Shown piece by piece: positions 25,940 to 34,080 of a stretch of 64,000 bases of DNA; position 1 is the stretch's first letter; each line of letters starts with the position of its first letter. Origin of the DNA: Candidatus Villigracilis adiacens (GTDB lineage Bacteria > Chloroflexota > Anaerolineae > Anaerolineales > Villigracilaceae). A program made the position numbers and the translations under genes. Location of the stretch: the NCBI GenBank assembly GCA_016703605.1, contig JADJBU010000012.1:1-64000 (forward strand). The letters run 5' to 3'. Below the pieces are notes generated by a model. It searched no databases. It saw nothing but the letters and a program-made list of their open reading frames with translations, and was not told where the DNA came from.

Positions 25940-26068
25940 AACTGCTCAGGCAATTTGCGTCTCGCCCTGTCATTTCGAGTGGCGCGAGGCGCCACGAGAA
26001 ATCTTCCTCAATAGTGCGCTGGATTTCTCCTCGCTGGCGCTCGTCGAAATGACAGGCTGAGCAGTTAC
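25940..26068. repeat. CATTTCGA hairpin repeat R2, copy a, with outer inverted arms
   Basis: Core 25967-26057 starts CCTGTCATTTCGAG and ends TCGAAATGACAGG; inner GAGAAATC and GATTTCTC arms also pair. The outer arms TAACTGCTCAG (25940) and CTGAGCAGTTA (26058) extend the palindrome. It fills most of the hypA-hypB spacer; the rest (to 26180) holds CTCTGTG/CAGAGA tracts and no gene. Confidence 0.85.
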
Positions 26069-26180
26069 ATTTTGAGGAAGTTTTTTAAAAATCTCTGTAA
26101 GCCCGGCGTTCTCTGCGGCTGAGGCATTTTTTCACTCCATTCACAGGCTTAAGAAACGTCCTGTAACGCATGCCTGATCT

Positions 26181-26522
26181 TTAATCCACATCGATGGATT
26201 CGAGCGCAAACTCCTCGCCGGTGATGATCCTGGCGCCGACGCTTTTACATTGCGGGCAGATGAGTTCCTTGTCGGTGGGGCGGTATTTGTGTAGGCAGGT
26301 CAGGCACTGCAATTCGGCAGGCACTCGCCGAAAATTGAGCGCGGCTTTTTCGGCGATGGTGTCTTTGGCGATGATCTCCCAGTAGAACTGGATCGAGTCG
26401 TCCACCATGCTCGAGAGTTCGCCCATCACGATGTTCAGCGCAGTGACCTGGCTGGCGTTCGCCTTTTCGGCGTTGTCCAGGGCGATCTTCAACAGCGATT
26501 GGGTTATCGGTAATTCATGCAT
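26181..26522 (-). CDS. hypA: Hydrogenase maturation nickel metallochaperone HypA
   Basis: 113 residues starting MHELPITQSLL, with the nickel-binding MHE. The C-terminal zinc site is CLTC...CPQC with the usual spacing. It delivers nickel to the large subunit with HypB. It is separated from hypB by ~320 bp containing an R2 hairpin, so the two may be on different transcripts or subject to attenuation. TAATAT 11 bases upstream of the ATG could be a -10 box. Confidence 0.95.
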   Translation of the reverse strand: MHELPITQSLLKIALDNAEKANASQVTALNIVMGELSSMVDDSIQFYWEIIAKDTIAEKAALNFRRVPAELQCLTCLHKYRPTDKELICPQCKSVGARIITGEEFALESIDVD

Positions 26523-26638
26523 GAGCGCCGCTTATATTATTCGCCTCCCCGCGCTGTAATGAAAGTTTCGTTCTTCATGTATCGAGAATGACTATCCGCC
26601 CAAAATATGCCGATCCCTGCGCGGCAACCCCTGTCTTT

Positions 26639-27412
26639 TTACCGCCCTACTCGTCCGCCATGCGTATACACATTGAAGCGGTGTTTTCTGGCGTAACCGA
26701 TCAGGGTGATGCCGTACCGTTCCGCCATCTCGATGGAAAGCGATGATGGCGACGTGCGCGAGATCAGGATGGGAGCGTTCAACTGAGCCGCCTTTTGCAG
26801 CATCTCCGAACTGATGCGCCCGGTGGTGATGAGGATGCGGTTTCGGGGCCATGTGTTTTGCAGCAGGCAAATCCCCGCGATCTTGTCGAGGGTGTTGTGC
26901 CTGCCGATATCGTCCACCGCGACGACGATCCTCCCGCCGTCGCTTAATGCGGATGTATGCACCCCGCCCGTGTCGCGATAAAGTTCCTGCGACGCAAACA
27001 GCCGCTCGACCAGTTCCATCACCGCTTCCGGCTGGACCTCGAACCTGTTCGCCGTTAAATCGACATTTGGCTTCGCGAGGAGGTCTACAGCCGTTACGCC
27101 GCCGGTGCAGCCGGACGTCCTGCGCCAATTGGCGGGCTGCTCGGCGTCGAAACTGAGCCAGACATCCACATTATCGCCATGCTCGCACAAACGCACATCG
27201 ACGACCTCTTCGCGTTTTGTAACAATGCCTTCGTTGTAAAGGAATCCCACCGCCAGTTCCTCCAGGTGGAGGGGCGTACACATGAACGATATCCAGACCC
27301 GCCCGTTGACGGTCAGCGATACAGGCGTTTCGACGATGGTTTCGGCGCTGAAGCGCTCCCATTTCTGGAATTCAAATCGTTCGTATTCAATCGCTTTTCG
27401 CGGAGGGATCAT
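26639..27412 (-). CDS. fdhD: Formate dehydrogenase accessory sulfurtransferase FdhD
   Basis: 257 residues. Family motifs: ETPVSLTVNG, PLHLEELAVGFLYNEGI, RTSGCTGG, TGGVHTSAL, DIGRHNTLDKI, TTGRISSEM, and NAPILISRTSPSS. It transfers sulfur from a cysteine desulfurase to the Mo/W-bis-MGD cofactor of formate dehydrogenase-type enzymes. In the Cys loop only the first Cys of the CxxC is present (GCTGG). GGAG before the ATG at 27412 supports that start, which overlaps the upstream gene by 26 bases. No formate dehydrogenase is in the window. Confidence 0.93.
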   Translation of the reverse strand: MIPPRKAIEYERFEFQKWERFSAETIVETPVSLTVNGRVWISFMCTPLHLEELAVGFLYNEGIVTKREEVVDVRLCEHGDNVDVWLSFDAEQPANWRRTSGCTGGVTAVDLLAKPNVDLTANRFEVQPEAVMELVERLFASQELYRDTGGVHTSALSDGGRIVVAVDDIGRHNTLDKIAGICLLQNTWPRNRILITTGRISSEMLQKAAQLNAPILISRTSPSSLSIEMAERYGITLIGYARKHRFNVYTHGGRVGR

Positions 27413-27659
27413 ACTGACTCCATAAACCAATAAGGTGTTCGATCTCTTTTTTCATTCGCGCGGCGGCTTTGTCGGAATTGCGGTGAACTTTGCAGAACAC
27501 ATCCGGGTCGGCGAGAAAGGCGCCCAGGCAGGCATCCGTGCAGAGGATGATCTTCCTTCCACGGTGCTGCGCCGCCGGGAAATACTGCGGGTCGGCCTCG
27601 CGGAAGATGCGTCCGCATAGGGTGGCGAAGGCTTTGGGTTTTTGTTTTGTCCCGGTCAT
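27387..27659 (-). CDS. Small Cys-containing YHS-like metal-binding protein
   Basis: 90 residues. The middle (CGRIFREADPQYFPAA, IILCTDACLGAFLADPD) resembles the YHS/TRASH layout: a Cys in a short turn, then a Cys pair ~25 residues later and a Phe-x-x-Asp-Pro tail. Such modules bind metals or accompany heavy-metal and redox enzymes. It starts directly after the stop of the cytochrome b5-like gene and overlaps fdhD by 26 bases, so it sits in a tight four-gene block. The overlapping frame at 27409-27663 is a shadow. Function is inference. Confidence 0.65.
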   Translation of the reverse strand: MTGTKQKPKAFATLCGRIFREADPQYFPAAQHRGRKIILCTDACLGAFLADPDVFCKVHRNSDKAAARMKKEIEHLIGLWSQYDPSAKSD

Positions 27660-27911
27660 TCAATCTTCCTCCAGACTGCCAACAACTTTCACGCAGTCAT
27701 GGTCGAAAACTTCCACGCCGTGCGTGGCATCGCCGATCTCGCCGGTCAGGTCCTGGCCGGGAAAATGCAGGAACTCGTGCAGCCCCGTTCTCCATTTGGG
27801 GCAATCCGTCACATCGTAGACCATGCCTTTAAAGGCGATCCACATCCGCGCGCCGCGTTCGCCGGTGTTGCGTTTCAATTCGGAGAGCGGGACGATTCGC
27901 TCAGCGCTCAT
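27660..27911 (-). CDS. Cytochrome b5-like heme-binding domain protein
   Basis: 83 residues that form one domain: LKRNTGERGARMWIAFKG, MVYDVTDCPKW, HEFLHFPGQDLTGEIGDATH and FDHDCVKVVG, close to the short bacterial cytochrome b5/steroid-binding family. His residues in LHEFLHF and ATHG are the likely axial ligands. It overlaps the upstream membrane-protein gene by four bases (ATGA), suggesting a heme protein working with that membrane protein, perhaps as an electron carrier. Confidence 0.8.
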   Translation of the reverse strand: MSAERIVPLSELKRNTGERGARMWIAFKGMVYDVTDCPKWRTGLHEFLHFPGQDLTGEIGDATHGVEVFDHDCVKVVGSLEED

Positions 27912-28639
27912 GCCGGATTAACCAGAATCCCGCCCGGAAGATAGGTCTTCAGGTATTCCAATAACGAGTAGATGAGGAAGGAACACCCGAGCATTTCCAC
28001 TGATTCTTCGAGGCTGGCGACCATGGCATAGGTAAAATTTTTCTGACCCAGATTCGAGGCGAAGTACCCGCTGACCATTTCCCCGCCGATCACGCCGGAG
28101 AGATAAATGGCAAGCGACAGGAAAAATAACAGCTTGAACCTTGTCTCGAGATGGATGAAGAATGTCAGATAGGCGATGAGGAACGCGCCCACAGCAACCA
28201 GCCCGGGGACGATCCATGCGAAGTAAAAGATTCCCTCCGCGCCAAAGACAGCGCGCATTGGTTTGATCAACCGTTCGTGAAGGGTCGATACCTCGTCAAT
28301 GGATAAAAGGAGAAATATCAGCGCAAGGATGATCCACTGGAACCGGAATTTGTCCCTGACCGAATTCTTCCAGGCCGCGATCATGGCAAGCAGGAGCGAG
28401 GCGATGAAAAGCATCAGGGAATTGATGAAGGTGGGGATGTTGCTTTCGGCGTCCATGTAGAAGGGGGTGTTCATGAAATCCATGACCACCTCCTGCCAGT
28501 AGCTGTGGATGTCCCAGCCGCCGATGAAGCGGAGGTACTGCCCCCAGATGCTCATTCCCACCAGGATGGCTACGAGGACGACCAGGAAGATCAATGCGCG
28601 TTTTGGGTTGATTCTTATAACGGGAGTTTGATTGGTCAT
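27908..28639 (-). CDS. Polytopic membrane protein of unknown function
   Basis: 243 residues with about six hydrophobic segments (residues ~14-34, 66-86, 97-112, 140-162, 172-190 and 218-235 by eye). Conserved-looking polar spots are SIDEVSTLHERLIKP and SLEESVEMLG, both with acidic residues next to helices. No family recognised. It heads the block with the cytochrome b5-like, YHS-like and fdhD genes, so a redox or transport role for that group is possible. A TATAAT box lies near 28660 on the minus strand. Confidence 0.7.
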   Translation of the reverse strand: MTNQTPVIRINPKRALIFLVVLVAILVGMSIWGQYLRFIGGWDIHSYWQEVVMDFMNTPFYMDAESNIPTFINSLMLFIASLLLAMIAAWKNSVRDKFRFQWIILALIFLLLSIDEVSTLHERLIKPMRAVFGAEGIFYFAWIVPGLVAVGAFLIAYLTFFIHLETRFKLLFFLSLAIYLSGVIGGEMVSGYFASNLGQKNFTYAMVASLEESVEMLGCSFLIYSLLEYLKTYLPGGILVNPA

Positions 28640-28676
28640 ATTAACCTGCGGCGTAGATTATATCCATTCCTGCGGA

Positions 28677-29726
28677 TCAGGCGCGGGCGGAGTCTGACCC
28701 GGGGACGATCACGGTTCGGATGCCGCCGCCGAAGCGTTCCAGTTCGTCCAGGGTTTCATTGACAGCGTCGGCTTGGAGTGGGATCGAGCGGGTCACGACC
28801 TGCGAGGTGTCCAGAACTCCGCGCCGGGCAAGGTCGAGCAGGATGGGCAGTTCCTGCAAGTGATGGTCGTTCGAGCCGATGAGTTCGATTTCGTTGCCAA
28901 GCAATTCGGTATACGTTTGAATTTCAAGCGGCTGGTTGGAAAGCCCCACGATCACCACGCGCCCCATCACGCCCGCGATTTGCAGCGCCTGTTTCATCGT
29001 CTTCGACAGTCCGATCATCTCGATGGCGACATCCACGCCCTTTCCGTTCGTCAGGCGTTTGATCTCGGCGACCGGGTCGGTTTCTTTTGCGTTGACGGGG
29101 ATGGCGTCGTATTGCGCGGCGAGATTTAATTTATCCACATTAATGTCCACGGCGAATACCTCCACCGCGCCGAACGCCTTTGCCAGCTGAATGGCAGACT
29201 GTCCCAACCCGCCCGCCCCGAAGATGGCGGCGGTTTCTCCGCCTTTCAGGCGGCTCTTCCGAAGCGCGTGGAAGGCGGTCGCGCTGGCGCACATCAGGGT
29301 TGCGCCCTGTTCGAATGGGATTTCATCGGGCAGGGGAATTGCGTTTCTGGATGGAACCGCAATGTATTCGGCGTAACCGCCGTTGGTGTAATGCCCGATC
29401 ATCAACGCTTTTTCACAAAATTGGTCGTTGCCTGTTGAGCAGTGATAACAATCGCCGCATGTGAGGTTGTAATGCAGGCAGACCCGGTCTCCGGGTTTTA
29501 AGTTGCCGACATCCGCGCCGATGCGCTCGACGACCCCGGCAACTTCATGCCCCAGCGTGAGCGGCGCCGGATCGACGGGCGAAATCCCCGCGCGGTAATG
29601 CGCGTCGGAATGGCAGACTCCCGCGGCTTTGACCTTTACCAGCACATCCCGCGCGCCGATCTCCGGCATGGGGATTTCCTGCATTTGCAACGGCTGGTTG
29701 ACGCCGACAAATCGAACGGCTTTCAT
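28677..29726 (-). CDS. Zinc-dependent alcohol dehydrogenase (MDR family)
   Basis: 349 residues. Catalytic zinc ligands in GVCHSDAHY and LGHEVAGVVE; structural zinc Cys in CGDCYHC...FC; Rossmann GAGGLG with an Asp (VDIN) after strand 2, favouring NAD. It oxidises an alcohol or reduces an aldehyde with NAD(H). GGAGGAG before the ATG at 29726 fixes the start; a TATAAT box lies ~30 bases further up. It could link with the AOR-type enzyme in aldehyde metabolism, but the genes are far apart. Confidence 0.92.
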   Translation of the reverse strand: MKAVRFVGVNQPLQMQEIPMPEIGARDVLVKVKAAGVCHSDAHYRAGISPVDPAPLTLGHEVAGVVERIGADVGNLKPGDRVCLHYNLTCGDCYHCSTGNDQFCEKALMIGHYTNGGYAEYIAVPSRNAIPLPDEIPFEQGATLMCASATAFHALRKSRLKGGETAAIFGAGGLGQSAIQLAKAFGAVEVFAVDINVDKLNLAAQYDAIPVNAKETDPVAEIKRLTNGKGVDVAIEMIGLSKTMKQALQIAGVMGRVVIVGLSNQPLEIQTYTELLGNEIELIGSNDHHLQELPILLDLARRGVLDTSQVVTRSIPLQADAVNETLDELERFGGGIRTVIVPGSDSARA

Positions 29727-29771
29727 GGCTCCTCCGTTTGAGTGGTGTGAGTGGGGATTATACAAGGGAAT

Positions 29772-29800
29772 AAAAAAATCTCCCGTGGGTTTGGGAGATT
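29772..29800 (-). terminator. Intrinsic terminator for the phosphoesterase gene
   Basis: Stem AATCTCCC/GGGAGATT (29777-29784 with 29793-29800), eight-base loop, and T7 on the minus strand. It lies downstream of the large gene at 29912-32959, after repeat R1d. Confidence 0.75.
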
Positions 29801-29807
29801 GGAGATT

Positions 29808-29895
29808 GTGTGCAGGCAAAACATGTCAGGCACGGAGTCGAAAGCGGCGCTGTGGCGCCATGGCGACATCTCCCGACTTTGCTCGAACGTCTGGC
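29808..29895. repeat. Dispersed repeat R1, copy d (right end degenerate)
   Basis: Begins GTGTGCAGGCAAAACATGTC, then AGGCACGGAGTCGAAAGCGG as in copy b, but the other terminus has decayed. It lies in the 3' region of the phosphoesterase transcript. Confidence 0.75.
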
Positions 29896-29911
29896 GCGGG
29901 ATACGTTGAAA

Positions 29912-32900
29912 TCACCTTACATTGAACTTGAAAACTGTCGACCACGCGCTCCAGTTCCCGGCGGCGTCACGCGCCCGAATGCGCCAGTAGTAGGCGCGCC
30001 CGATCAGGGCTTTCGTTTGAACGAACGTCCGGGTTGGTGTTGCCGAGAATTCAGGGCTGGAGAAATCCGCATTGTTATCGATCTCGATCTGGTATCTTAC
30101 CGCGCCTGCGACCGATGCCCACTCGAAGTTTGGCTTGCTCGGCGTGGATGCGTTATTTTTTGGCGACTTCGGCTTCGGGGCGGCGGGAGGCGTGGCATCC
30201 AGCGTGAAGAAATACGACGAGCTGAACTTGCCGGGGCTGAGGTCTGCATTATACGCGCGGACCTTCATGTAATACCCGCCGTCTGCCAATGGTGTTTGGG
30301 CCGCCAGGGTCGCGCCTTCGATGGTCTGGGTCAGGACGATCTTCGAGAAGGCGCTGTCGCGCGCGATGAAGACTTCGTAGGCTCTCGCGTTCGGAACCGC
30401 CGACCAGGATGGGGGCGAATAGGCATTGTTGGTCAGCCCGCCCGGAATTGCAGTAACGACCGGCGCGGAAAAACCCACCGGGGTCTTTGCCAGTGAAAAA
30501 CTTTCCCCCAAGGTGAATCCGTTATTGGCAAGCGGATTCCCGGCGTGGTCGCTGATGTTCCCATTATCGAAGAGATCAAGCCGGATCGCGCCAGACCCCG
30601 CGCCGGTCTGCGCGGTCAGCCAGTAGAACGGGTCTGCGTTCTGCATGGTGAGAATCGACGAAAGGATGACGTTCGAGCCGGAGATCGTAAAGTCGGTTGT
30701 TTCCACTCCCAACACCGGCTCGGAGAAGGTCACGATGAAATCGGCAGTGGGGTTGATCGCCGGATTGCTTCCCGCACGGATGATCGAGGTCACGCGCGGC
30801 GGTGTGCGGTCGATGGTGAAGGTCTCGCCGCTGAAATTGCCGTTGCCCGCGCCGTTCCCGCCGAGGGATATTCCCTGCGCGTTGTGAATGCTGTCGTCAT
30901 CCAGCAGGTCGAGCCGCATTTCCCCGTCGGCCGCGCCGGTGGAGACATTCACAATAAAGAATGGACTCAAATTTTGAATGTCATTGATCGAACCATTCGT
31001 CAGCGAAAAATCTCCCGCATCCACGCCTTCGACCGCCTCCGAAAAAGTGACAATAAAAGACGCCGTCGGCGCATTGGTCGGGTTTGCACTGGCGCGGATG
31101 ATCGAGGTGGCAATGGGGGTTGCAATGTCGATGTTTAAAATTCCGCCCAGCGCGTTGCCGTTTCCAAACCCTGCGCCGCCGAGCGGATTGCCGATCCCGT
31201 CAAGGATGCTGTCGTTGTCCACCAGGTCGAGGCGCAGGCTGTCGCGCCCGGGTTGGATCGAAACCGATACGATATATTGACTCCCTCCTCCGGTGACGGT
31301 TGTGACCGTTGCGCCGTTCATTGTGAAGAAGGAGAAATCGCCTCCATCCACGCCGGTGACTGGTTCTGAAAAACTGACGGTGAAGTCCACGCTGGGAGCG
31401 TCTGGCTGCCGCGACGGAATGATCGAAACAACCGTCGGCGCGGCCCGGTCAACCGAATAGGATTCGCCGGACGTAAAACCGGTCTGGGTTGTGTTGCCAG
31501 CCGGATCGAAGATCGAATCGTTATCAATAAAATCGAGCCGTACTTCGTCGTTCCCATTCCCCGTTGCGACTGTGATCGTGTAACTTGACCCGGAGCCGTT
31601 GATTCCAGCAAGAGTCGCCCCGGCAAGGGTTGAAAGCGAAAAGTCCGCGAGGTCTACTCCTGAAACAGACTCGTTGAAGGTCACGGCGAAATCGACCGAT
31701 GCGGCGTTCGTCGGGTTGGGCGAATTGCGCGTGATCGCAAGGACAACGGGCGGAGTTTTGTCCATGCTGTAGGTCTCGCCGCTGAAGTTGCCATTGCCCG
31801 CGCCCTCCCAGCCCAGGGGGAGTCCGAGGCTGGTGGTGATGGAGTCGTTGTCGGCGAGGTCGAGGCGCAGGGTTCCATCCCCGCTCCCTGTGTTGACGGA
31901 GACGATGTACGAATTCCCTGAACCGCTAACACTTGCGACCCCTGCGCCGTTGATATTGGTGTCGAGGATGAAATCCGAAACATCCACACCGCCGACCGAA
32001 TCGCTGAATGAGACCCGGTAATCGACGACTGCGGAATTTGCCGGGCTTGCGTTCACGCGCGTGATCGATACCGCCGTGGCAGCCTTCGCCCCGATGACGT
32101 ATTCATCGACAAGCGCGCCCGTCCTGGAGAACATTCGAAAGCGCATGTATTGACCTGACGCCTCGACCCGCATTGCGCCGAAATCACTGTTGAAGCGCGC
32201 CTGGCTTTGCGGCAGGACGTTTTCGAAGCGATAGAGTTCCGCGCCGCCTATGCCGTTTACAAAATACGGCAATCCGTCCGCGAGCAGGCGTTCGTAAACA
32301 TGATCGTGACCGGCAAGCACAACATCCGCGCCCCACTCCTTGAAAGGCCATTGCATGTATGCGTTTGAGCCATGCCTGCCCGATGAATACGGCGCATGGT
32401 GAAGGACGACCACGTTGTAAACCGATGTGGATGCGGCAAGTCCTTTGCGCAGCCAGATTCCCTGCTGCGAATCCGGCGTGACGCCGTCCGGCTCGTCCCG
32501 GTCGCTGTCGAGCATGAAGAAATGGACGGGTCCTTTTACGAAGTCGTAGTAGTTCCACACGTTGCGGCGTCCGAAGTAATTGAGATACGGCTCGGTTCCG
32601 TTCGCGCTCCAGTCGTGATTGCCCAGCGAAGGATAGAACCGCATGGTGGGCGACCCCGTCCCGTATTTGCCGGAATACTCATAGATATATTCGTGGAAAT
32701 ACTGCCCGATATTATCGTCGATGGTCGAGGCTGCTCCGTTGGGGTAGTTGTTATCGCCGACCGTTACAATGAAATCCGGGTTCCAGCTTTTGATGAGGTT
32801 CGATATATCCAGAAGCGGCTGCCCTGCCAGCCCAAAATCGCCGATGACGGCAAAACTGATCCGGTCGCTTTGCGCCTGGGCTCCGGACGGGTTGACCGTT

Positions 32901-32959
32901 GTGACTGCGAAGATCAGCAGCGCTATGGAGACGATGAACTTCGTTCGAGTCGATTTCAT
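29912..32959 (-). CDS. Secreted calcineurin-like phosphoesterase with Ig-like repeats and FN3-like end
   Basis: 1015 residues. Signal peptide cut after GAQA; metallophosphoesterase domain (~30-290) with VIGDFG, VGDNNYPNG, GNHDW, LHHAPY and AGHDHVYER, the full two-metal site. Then five ~100-residue repeats (~295-800), each with VDFxVTFSE, GVDxxDF and a closing LDLxDNDSI...GNG; last, FN3-like segments (WSAVPNARAYEVF; WASVAGAVRYQIEID). It probably hydrolyses phosphate esters outside the cell while bound to wall or polymer. AAGGAAG supports the start at 32959; a TATAAT box lies ~40 bases upstream. Confidence 0.88.
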   Translation of the reverse strand: MKSTRTKFIVSIALLIFAVTTVNPSGAQAQSDRISFAVIGDFGLAGQPLLDISNLIKSWNPDFIVTVGDNNYPNGAASTIDDNIGQYFHEYIYEYSGKYGTGSPTMRFYPSLGNHDWSANGTEPYLNYFGRRNVWNYYDFVKGPVHFFMLDSDRDEPDGVTPDSQQGIWLRKGLAASTSVYNVVVLHHAPYSSGRHGSNAYMQWPFKEWGADVVLAGHDHVYERLLADGLPYFVNGIGGAELYRFENVLPQSQARFNSDFGAMRVEASGQYMRFRMFSRTGALVDEYVIGAKAATAVSITRVNASPANSAVVDYRVSFSDSVGGVDVSDFILDTNINGAGVASVSGSGNSYIVSVNTGSGDGTLRLDLADNDSITTSLGLPLGWEGAGNGNFSGETYSMDKTPPVVLAITRNSPNPTNAASVDFAVTFNESVSGVDLADFSLSTLAGATLAGINGSGSSYTITVATGNGNDEVRLDFIDNDSIFDPAGNTTQTGFTSGESYSVDRAAPTVVSIIPSRQPDAPSVDFTVSFSEPVTGVDGGDFSFFTMNGATVTTVTGGGSQYIVSVSIQPGRDSLRLDLVDNDSILDGIGNPLGGAGFGNGNALGGILNIDIATPIATSIIRASANPTNAPTASFIVTFSEAVEGVDAGDFSLTNGSINDIQNLSPFFIVNVSTGAADGEMRLDLLDDDSIHNAQGISLGGNGAGNGNFSGETFTIDRTPPRVTSIIRAGSNPAINPTADFIVTFSEPVLGVETTDFTISGSNVILSSILTMQNADPFYWLTAQTGAGSGAIRLDLFDNGNISDHAGNPLANNGFTLGESFSLAKTPVGFSAPVVTAIPGGLTNNAYSPPSWSAVPNARAYEVFIARDSAFSKIVLTQTIEGATLAAQTPLADGGYYMKVRAYNADLSPGKFSSSYFFTLDATPPAAPKPKSPKNNASTPSKPNFEWASVAGAVRYQIEIDNNADFSSPEFSATPTRTFVQTKALIGRAYYWRIRARDAAGNWSAWSTVFKFNVR

Positions 32960-33056
32960 GGCTCTTCCTTTTCTCTGGTTCATTGGCTGTGATTATATGG
33001 AACGGTCGGTTTTTCCCCCCGTCTGGCATGGACTTAATATGGATTCGCCCATGAAG

Positions 33057-33062
33057 TAAAAT
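33057..33062 (+). promoter_or_regulatory. -10-like box of a short-leader promoter
   Basis: TAAAAT eight bases before the ATG at 33071; no Shine-Dalgarno. Confidence 0.35.
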
Positions 33063-33070
33063 AAATTCGT

Positions 33071-34030
33071 ATGCGACCTTGCCGGTTTGTTATTTTTTCC
33101 CTCCTGATCGTTTCATGCAGCCTACCAATTGCCCGACCTGCCGCTGTTGAAACTTTGCCCGCCCCCTCAAAAGCGGCTGAGACGGCGTCGCTTCCCGCAG
33201 CGCTTGATTCGACAGAAACAGCGCTTCCCACCCTTGCCGCCACTGCCACTGTGCCCCCCTGCGACCCATCTACCGCGGACTATTGCATCACGGCCGGAGT
33301 CTTTCGGTTTTCCCGACCGATCAACCCGCCTGGTAATGACGAAATTGACCCGTCCTATCCCTACGCTTCCACCCAAAAAGGCAAACGCGACGCGCACCAC
33401 GGCGTTGAATTCCAAAACGCCTTTGGCGCAGACGTTCTGGCTGCCGGCGGCGGCGAAGTTATGTTTGCCGATGCGGATAAGACCGTCAAGTTCAGCCCGT
33501 GGAATAATTTTTATGGGAACGTCGTCATCATCCGCCATGCGGACGGGATGTTTACGCTGTACGCGCATTTATCGGCGGTTTTGGTTCAGGCAGGGGATGA
33601 GGTCGAAGCCGGGGATGTGATCGGTCAGGTCGGGATGAGCGGCGCGGCGACGGGTCCGCACCTCCACTTCGAGGTCCGGCAGGGAAGCGATTATGCGGAT
33701 TATTTCGCCACGCAAAACCCCGAATTGTGGCTCTTTCCTCCGCAGGGGACGGGCGCCTTGTCCATTACCTTGAAGACCGGTTACGAACAGAATTATGAAC
33801 GCCCCCTGGTCATTACTCGTTATGCGACTGGAAGCGATGACCCGGTCTACACCTATTACACCAGCGCTTACGCCAGGGATTTTGAATTCAACCCTGAAGA
33901 CGCTGTCTTGGGCAACCTGCCGCCGGGCAGGTATAAGATCGCATTCAACGATCCTTCTGGGTTGAAAGAACGTTTTGTTTTTGTTGAAGAGGGCAAATTA
34001 ACGGAAGTGATCTTCGTTTTGGATGGTTAA
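33071..34030 (+). CDS. M23 family metallopeptidase lipoprotein
   Basis: 319 residues: lipoprotein signal (LLIVSC), Ala/Thr-rich linker, M23 domain (~105-220) with all zinc and catalytic residues: HHGVEF (HxxxD type with the canonical second His position and an acidic residue), LYAHLS, and GPHLHFEVRQG. A ~100-residue C-terminal beta domain follows. It should cleave peptidoglycan cross-bridges from the outer face of the membrane. Unlike the three LysM proteins at 13.8-18.7 kb it keeps the canonical motifs. It ends at a bidirectional terminator. Confidence 0.9.
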   Translation: MRPCRFVIFSLLIVSCSLPIARPAAVETLPAPSKAAETASLPAALDSTETALPTLAATATVPPCDPSTADYCITAGVFRFSRPINPPGNDEIDPSYPYASTQKGKRDAHHGVEFQNAFGADVLAAGGGEVMFADADKTVKFSPWNNFYGNVVIIRHADGMFTLYAHLSAVLVQAGDEVEAGDVIGQVGMSGAATGPHLHFEVRQGSDYADYFATQNPELWLFPPQGTGALSITLKTGYEQNYERPLVITRYATGSDDPVYTYYTSAYARDFEFNPEDAVLGNLPPGRYKIAFNDPSGLKERFVFVEEGKLTEVIFVLDG

Positions 34031-34070
34031 ACAAAAAATGCGCGCCCTGCAAAGGACGCGCATTTTTTGT
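34031..34070. terminator. Bidirectional intrinsic terminator
   Basis: A 14-bp stem (34031-34044 with 34057-34070) with A6/T6 at its base, between convergent genes. Confidence 0.9.
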
Positions 34071-34080
34071 TATAAGTAAA

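Noticed and set aside
27409..27663. Alternative 84-residue ORF
   Set aside because: It is an overlapping frame of the YHS-like gene with Arg/Pro/His-rich, non-protein-like content.
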